A stretch of DNA of 64,000 bases from an uncultured Alphaproteobacteria bacterium. Lineage in GTDB: Bacteria; Pseudomonadota; Alphaproteobacteria; HIMB59; GCA-002718135. Positions 60,300 to 64,000 of the stretch are shown here, in pieces. The notes below the pieces were generated by a model. It did not search any database, had not been told where the DNA came from, and worked only from the letters and a program-made list of their open reading frames with translations. The first letter of the stretch is position 1, and the number at the start of each line of letters is the position of its first letter. A program made the position numbers and the translations under genes. The DNA lies in NCBI GenBank assembly GCA_902515745.1, contig CABXWB010000001.1:62001-126000 (forward strand), given 5' to 3'.

Positions 60300-60960
60300 A
60301 AAAAAAATTTTTAAATTTTCTATATCTCAAAAAATTTTAGCATTTATAGGTTACATATATATCTTATTCGTATGTTACACCTCTAAAATACAGATCATAA
60401 ACTCTGAGTTACCAGAAAAATTGTGGAGAGAGAATAAGCCTTTTATTTTAGCATTTTGGCATGGTCAATTGATGATGTTAGGATATGTATGGAAAAGTAA
60501 AGCTGTGTTAAATATGTTAGCATCTAGCCATAGTGATGGTCGATTTGGTTCATATATTGCAAGTTATTTTAATTTAAAAAATGTTTCTATAATGTCAAAA
60601 AATAAATCACCTTCATTAAGGAAAGTATTTAAAATTTTAAAAGATAGAAATTATATTGGTATTACTCCTGATGGACCAAGGGGACCAAATAAGAAAGTCT
60701 CAGAAGGAATTATAAAAATTGCAATTCATTCTCAAGTCCCTATTATACCACTTGGTTTTGCTTCAAATAAAAATCTTAAACTTAAATCTTGGGACTCATT
60801 TTTAATTACATATCCATTTTCAAGATGCAAATTTGTCTGGGGTGAACCAATTACTATTCCTTCTTCTACTAAAGATGATGATTTAGAAAAATATAAGAAT
60901 TTCTTGGAAGAAAAAATTAATGATTGCATGGAATCAGCAGAAAAAAATCTAAATGCTTAG
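60289..60960 (+). CDS. DUF374 lysophospholipid acyltransferase-family protein
   Basis: FILAFWHGQLMMLGYVW, ASSHSDGRFGSYIASYF, GITPDGPRGPNKKVSEGIIKIA. Confidence 0.92.
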   Translation: MSFKKKIFKFSISQKILAFIGYIYILFVCYTSKIQIINSELPEKLWRENKPFILAFWHGQLMMLGYVWKSKAVLNMLASSHSDGRFGSYIASYFNLKNVSIMSKNKSPSLRKVFKILKDRNYIGITPDGPRGPNKKVSEGIIKIAIHSQVPIIPLGFASNKNLKLKSWDSFLITYPFSRCKFVWGEPITIPSSTKDDDLEKYKNFLEEKINDCMESAEKNLNA

Positions 60961-62173
60961 AATATATCAGATACTTAGTACTCTTCTCATACCAGTAATT
61001 ATTTTTAATATATTTATTAGGATCTATAGAAAAAAAGAGGATAGACTAAGATTTATTGAAAGATTTGGAAAACCAACGGTAATAAAAAATACTGAGAAAA
61101 AAATTTTATGGATACATGCAGCAAGTATTGGTGAATTTAAATCTTCAGATTTAATTATAGAAAGATATCATAAAGTATTTGATATTTTAGTTACCACAAC
61201 AACAAAATCTTCTGCAGAATATATTGAGGAGTTTTATAAAAATAAAATTATCCATCAATACATCCCATTTGATGTGTCTCTGTGGTGTTCAAGATTTTTA
61301 AACTTTTGGAAACCAAATCTCATTCTATGGATAGAGTCAGATATTTGGCCAAATATGCTTAATAAAATTAGAGTTAAAAATATCAATTGTTTATATTTAA
61401 ATGCAAGGATTTCTCCAACTTCTTTTAAAAGATGGAAAAGTACAAAAAATTTCTACAGAAATTCATTAAAGAGTTTTAATAAAATTTTTGCACAAAGCAA
61501 AGATGACAAAAAAAGAATTCAAGAATTAACAAACTTACAAATTGACTATGTTGGAAATTTAAAATTAGCTAAAAATAAAAATAATTCTTCAATAAATAAA
61601 GATCAATCAAATACAATCATGATTGCAAGTACTCATTCTAATGAAGAAAAAGAGATAATTAAATGTATTAAAAAAACAATTCATGAATTTAATTTAAAAA
61701 TTTATCTTGCACCAAGGCATCCAGAAAGAATTGGTACAATTAAGCAAGAATTAAATAAAGAAGGATTTAATATTTCTTTAGAATCTAAAAAAGAAATTGA
61801 AGAAAATAATATCGTAATAATTGATAGTTTTGGAAAATTAGATCAATATTTTAAAATTAGTGATTTAGTTATTTTAGGTGGTTCTTTTTTAAAAAATATT
61901 GGCGGACATAATCCTATAGAGCCTGCAAGTTATGGATGTGCTATTATTAGCGGTAATTATGTTGATAATTGGACTAATATTTATGAAGATATGATAAAAG
62001 CAAATTCATGTATAATGGTAAATAAGTTTGAAGATATTGATGTAAAAATGAAAGAATTACTAAATAATAATTTAAAAGTAAAAAAAATTCAAGCAAATGC
62101 AATTGAGTTTTCTAATAGATCTTTCTTTGAAAAAGAAAAGCTTTTCAAAGACATCGAAAAGTACATTAATTAA
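60953..62173 (+). CDS. waaA: 3-deoxy-D-manno-octulosonic acid transferase
   Basis: RFIERFGKP, LWIHAASIGEFKS, WIESDIWPNML, LNARISPTSFKRW, LGGSFLKNIGGHNPIEPASYG. Confidence 0.95.
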   Translation: MLRIYQILSTLLIPVIIFNIFIRIYRKKEDRLRFIERFGKPTVIKNTEKKILWIHAASIGEFKSSDLIIERYHKVFDILVTTTTKSSAEYIEEFYKNKIIHQYIPFDVSLWCSRFLNFWKPNLILWIESDIWPNMLNKIRVKNINCLYLNARISPTSFKRWKSTKNFYRNSLKSFNKIFAQSKDDKKRIQELTNLQIDYVGNLKLAKNKNNSSINKDQSNTIMIASTHSNEEKEIIKCIKKTIHEFNLKIYLAPRHPERIGTIKQELNKEGFNISLESKKEIEENNIVIIDSFGKLDQYFKISDLVILGGSFLKNIGGHNPIEPASYGCAIISGNYVDNWTNIYEDMIKANSCIMVNKFEDIDVKMKELLNNNLKVKKIQANAIEFSNRSFFEKEKLFKDIEKYIN

Positions 62174-62174
62174 A

Positions 62175-63173
62175 ATGCTTAAAGCTCCTAAATTTTGGTA
62201 TAAAAAAAATGACACATACTTATCAAATTCCTTATATCCACTCTCATTACTATTTAGATTTGGAACTAAAATAAGAAATTTTGTTAGTAGAAAAACATCT
62301 TCTGGAATTCCAGTAATTTGTATTGGGAATATAGTAGTGGGAGGAGCTGGTAAAACACCAGTAGCTTTAAAAATTGGAAATTTATTAAAACTTAATGGCT
62401 ATAATCCTCACTTTGTTTCAAGAGGCTATGGTGGAGTTGAAACGTCTAATGTTCTTGTTAAAGATTGGCACTCTGCAAAAAGTGTTGGGGATGAATCTTT
62501 ATTATTGTCTGAAGTTGCACCAACGTGGATAGGCCAAGATAGAAACAGATCCTTTATTTTGGCTAGAGAAAAAGGTGCTGACTGCATAATTATGGATGAT
62601 GGCTTTCAAAATCCAAGTCTTCAGAAAGATTTTTCAATTATAGTAATTAATGGTGAACAAGGATTTGGAAATAAACGAGTGATTCCATCTGGCCCTCTTA
62701 GAGAAAGTATATCAAGAGGTATTTCTAGAGCAAATTTAGTAATTGTAATTGGTGAAATTGCTCAAGATGTTAAAGATAAAATTCCTAATACTGTTCCAAT
62801 TATTCATGCTAAGTTCCAAATTAGTAAAGATAATAAAATTTATAAAAATCAAAAAGTGACAGCTTTTGCAGGTATTGCTTATCCTGAAAAATTTTATAAT
62901 TCACTAACTGAACAAGGTGCTATTTTAGAAAAAAAAATTAGCTACCCAGATCATCATATATTTGATGAAAATGACATGTTAAATCTCGCAGAGAATGCTA
63001 ATCTTACAAAATCTGTATTGGTTACTACAAAAAAAGATTTTGTAAGAATACCAAAATCATATCGTTCTCTAGTAAGTACACTTAATGGTGAAATTAAATT
63101 TGAAGATGAAAATTTACTCAAAGAAATTTTAAGCAATGTACTAGAAAATAAAATTAATGATTTAGCAATATGA
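62175..63173 (+). CDS. lpxK: Tetraacyldisaccharide 4'-kinase
   Basis: MLKAPKFWYKK; VICIGNIVVGGAGKTPVALKI; DDGFQNPSLQKDFSIIVINGEQGFGN. Start at 62175 preferred over 62097 (inside waaA). Confidence 0.95.
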   Translation: MLKAPKFWYKKNDTYLSNSLYPLSLLFRFGTKIRNFVSRKTSSGIPVICIGNIVVGGAGKTPVALKIGNLLKLNGYNPHFVSRGYGGVETSNVLVKDWHSAKSVGDESLLLSEVAPTWIGQDRNRSFILAREKGADCIIMDDGFQNPSLQKDFSIIVINGEQGFGNKRVIPSGPLRESISRGISRANLVIVIGEIAQDVKDKIPNTVPIIHAKFQISKDNKIYKNQKVTAFAGIAYPEKFYNSLTEQGAILEKKISYPDHHIFDENDMLNLAENANLTKSVLVTTKKDFVRIPKSYRSLVSTLNGEIKFEDENLLKEILSNVLENKINDLAI

Positions 63174-64000
63174 AACAGGTAATTTACTTTTTACAGTATA
63201 TTGGATTTATTTTTATTTATTTTTTATATAAAATTTTACCACTAAATTTATCTGTTAAAGTTTCATCATTTTTATTTAGAACTTTTGGTAAATTTTCACG
63301 AGCCAATAAAACAGCTATAAATAATTGCAAGCATGTTTTCCCAAATCTTAAAGATGAAGAAATACAAAATATTATAAAAAAAAGTTGGAATAATCTTGGA
63401 ATGACAATTTGTGAACTGCTAAAAATTAATGATTTTTTTAAAAAAAAAAAAATAAAATATATCAATTTAGAAAATATGGAAGATTTTATTAAAAATAAAA
63501 AACAAGCAATTTTTATTAGTATTCATCAATCTAATTGGGAAATAATGATTCCAGGTTTAGATAGAATTGGAATTAATATTGGTTGTATTTATAGGCATAT
63601 AAATAATAATTTTATAGATAAACTAATACTAAATATTAGACAAAATTCGCTTGTTTCTAAAACTAGCTTTTACACTCCCAAGGGAAAGAAAAGTGCTAAA
63701 GATATTCTTGATGCTATAAATAATTCTTTATCAATTGGAGTATTAATAGATCAAAAAGATTCCTCAGGAGAAGAAGTAATGTTTTTTAATAAAAAAGTTA
63801 AAACACAAACAGGTTTTTTAAAAATAGCCAGAAAATATAATTTACCGATAGTTCCAGTACAAAATAAAAGAATGAATAATGGAAATATTGAATTAACATT
63901 TTTAGAGCCATTTTATCATAATAATTTAGAAATAAATGATACTCAAATGATGGAAGAAATTCATAAAAAGATTGAAGAGTGGATTAAAGCAGATCCATCT
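63170..64000 (+). CDS. LpxL/HtrB-family lipid A acyltransferase, 3' truncated by window end
   Basis: Translation from ATG at 63170 (ATGA overlap with lpxK): MKQVIYFLQYIGFIFIYFLYKILPLNL...AIFISIHQSNWEIMIPGLDRIG...GVLIDQKDSSGEEVMFFNKKVKTQTGFLKIARKYNLPIVPV; open to position 64000. Confidence 0.9.
   Translation, partial: MKQVIYFLQYIGFIFIYFLYKILPLNLSVKVSSFLFRTFGKFSRANKTAINNCKHVFPNLKDEEIQNIIKKSWNNLGMTICELLKINDFFKKKKIKYINLENMEDFIKNKKQAIFISIHQSNWEIMIPGLDRIGINIGCIYRHINNNFIDKLILNIRQNSLVSKTSFYTPKGKKSAKDILDAINNSLSIGVLIDQKDSSGEEVMFFNKKVKTQTGFLKIARKYNLPIVPVQNKRMNNGNIELTFLEPFYHNNLEINDTQMMEEIHKKIEEWIKADPS

Noticed and set aside
63217-63465. 82-aa minus-strand ORF at the right edge
   Set aside because: Antisense to the truncated LpxL-family gene starting at 63170.

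Overview
AT-rich, densely packed window with the gene order of a streamlined, SAR11/HIMB59-like marine alphaproteobacterium. The lineage is inferred from synteny and composition, not tested. Housekeeping blocks: purM/purL/purQ, mutY, a DUF721 protein, a DsbA-like protein, smc, the ATP synthase F0 operon, ispH-thrB-rnhA, an aa3-type cytochrome c oxidase operon, thrC, and a lipid A/Kdo block (MsbA-like, DUF374, waaA, lpxK, lpxL-like). Two accessory regions interrupt them. (1) About 14.9-37.4 kb is a sugar/sugar-acid catabolic island. It encodes a sugar kinase, RhaM-like mutarotase, two lactonase-like enzymes, enolase-type and IlvD-type sugar-acid dehydratases, a variant PdxA and a sugar ABC importer. 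It also holds an unusual co-directional cluster of two MocD-like membrane desaturases/hydroxylases, a Rieske ferredoxin, a ferredoxin reductase, a PanB-like enzyme and a sterol-desaturase-family protein. I propose a MocDEF-type oxidative O-demethylation (or hydroxylation) module for methylated carbohydrates, possibly coupled to C1 capture. (2) About 41.2-46.9 kb has two tandem copies of a glutamine riboswitch (glnA RNA motif) in the leader of amtB, on the minus strand. This is absent from the ORF track and clear in the sequence. I also found a 35-aa CoxF-like ORF in the cox operon, and a perfect terminator/attenuator hairpin between the sugar-binding protein gene and its ABC ATPase gene.
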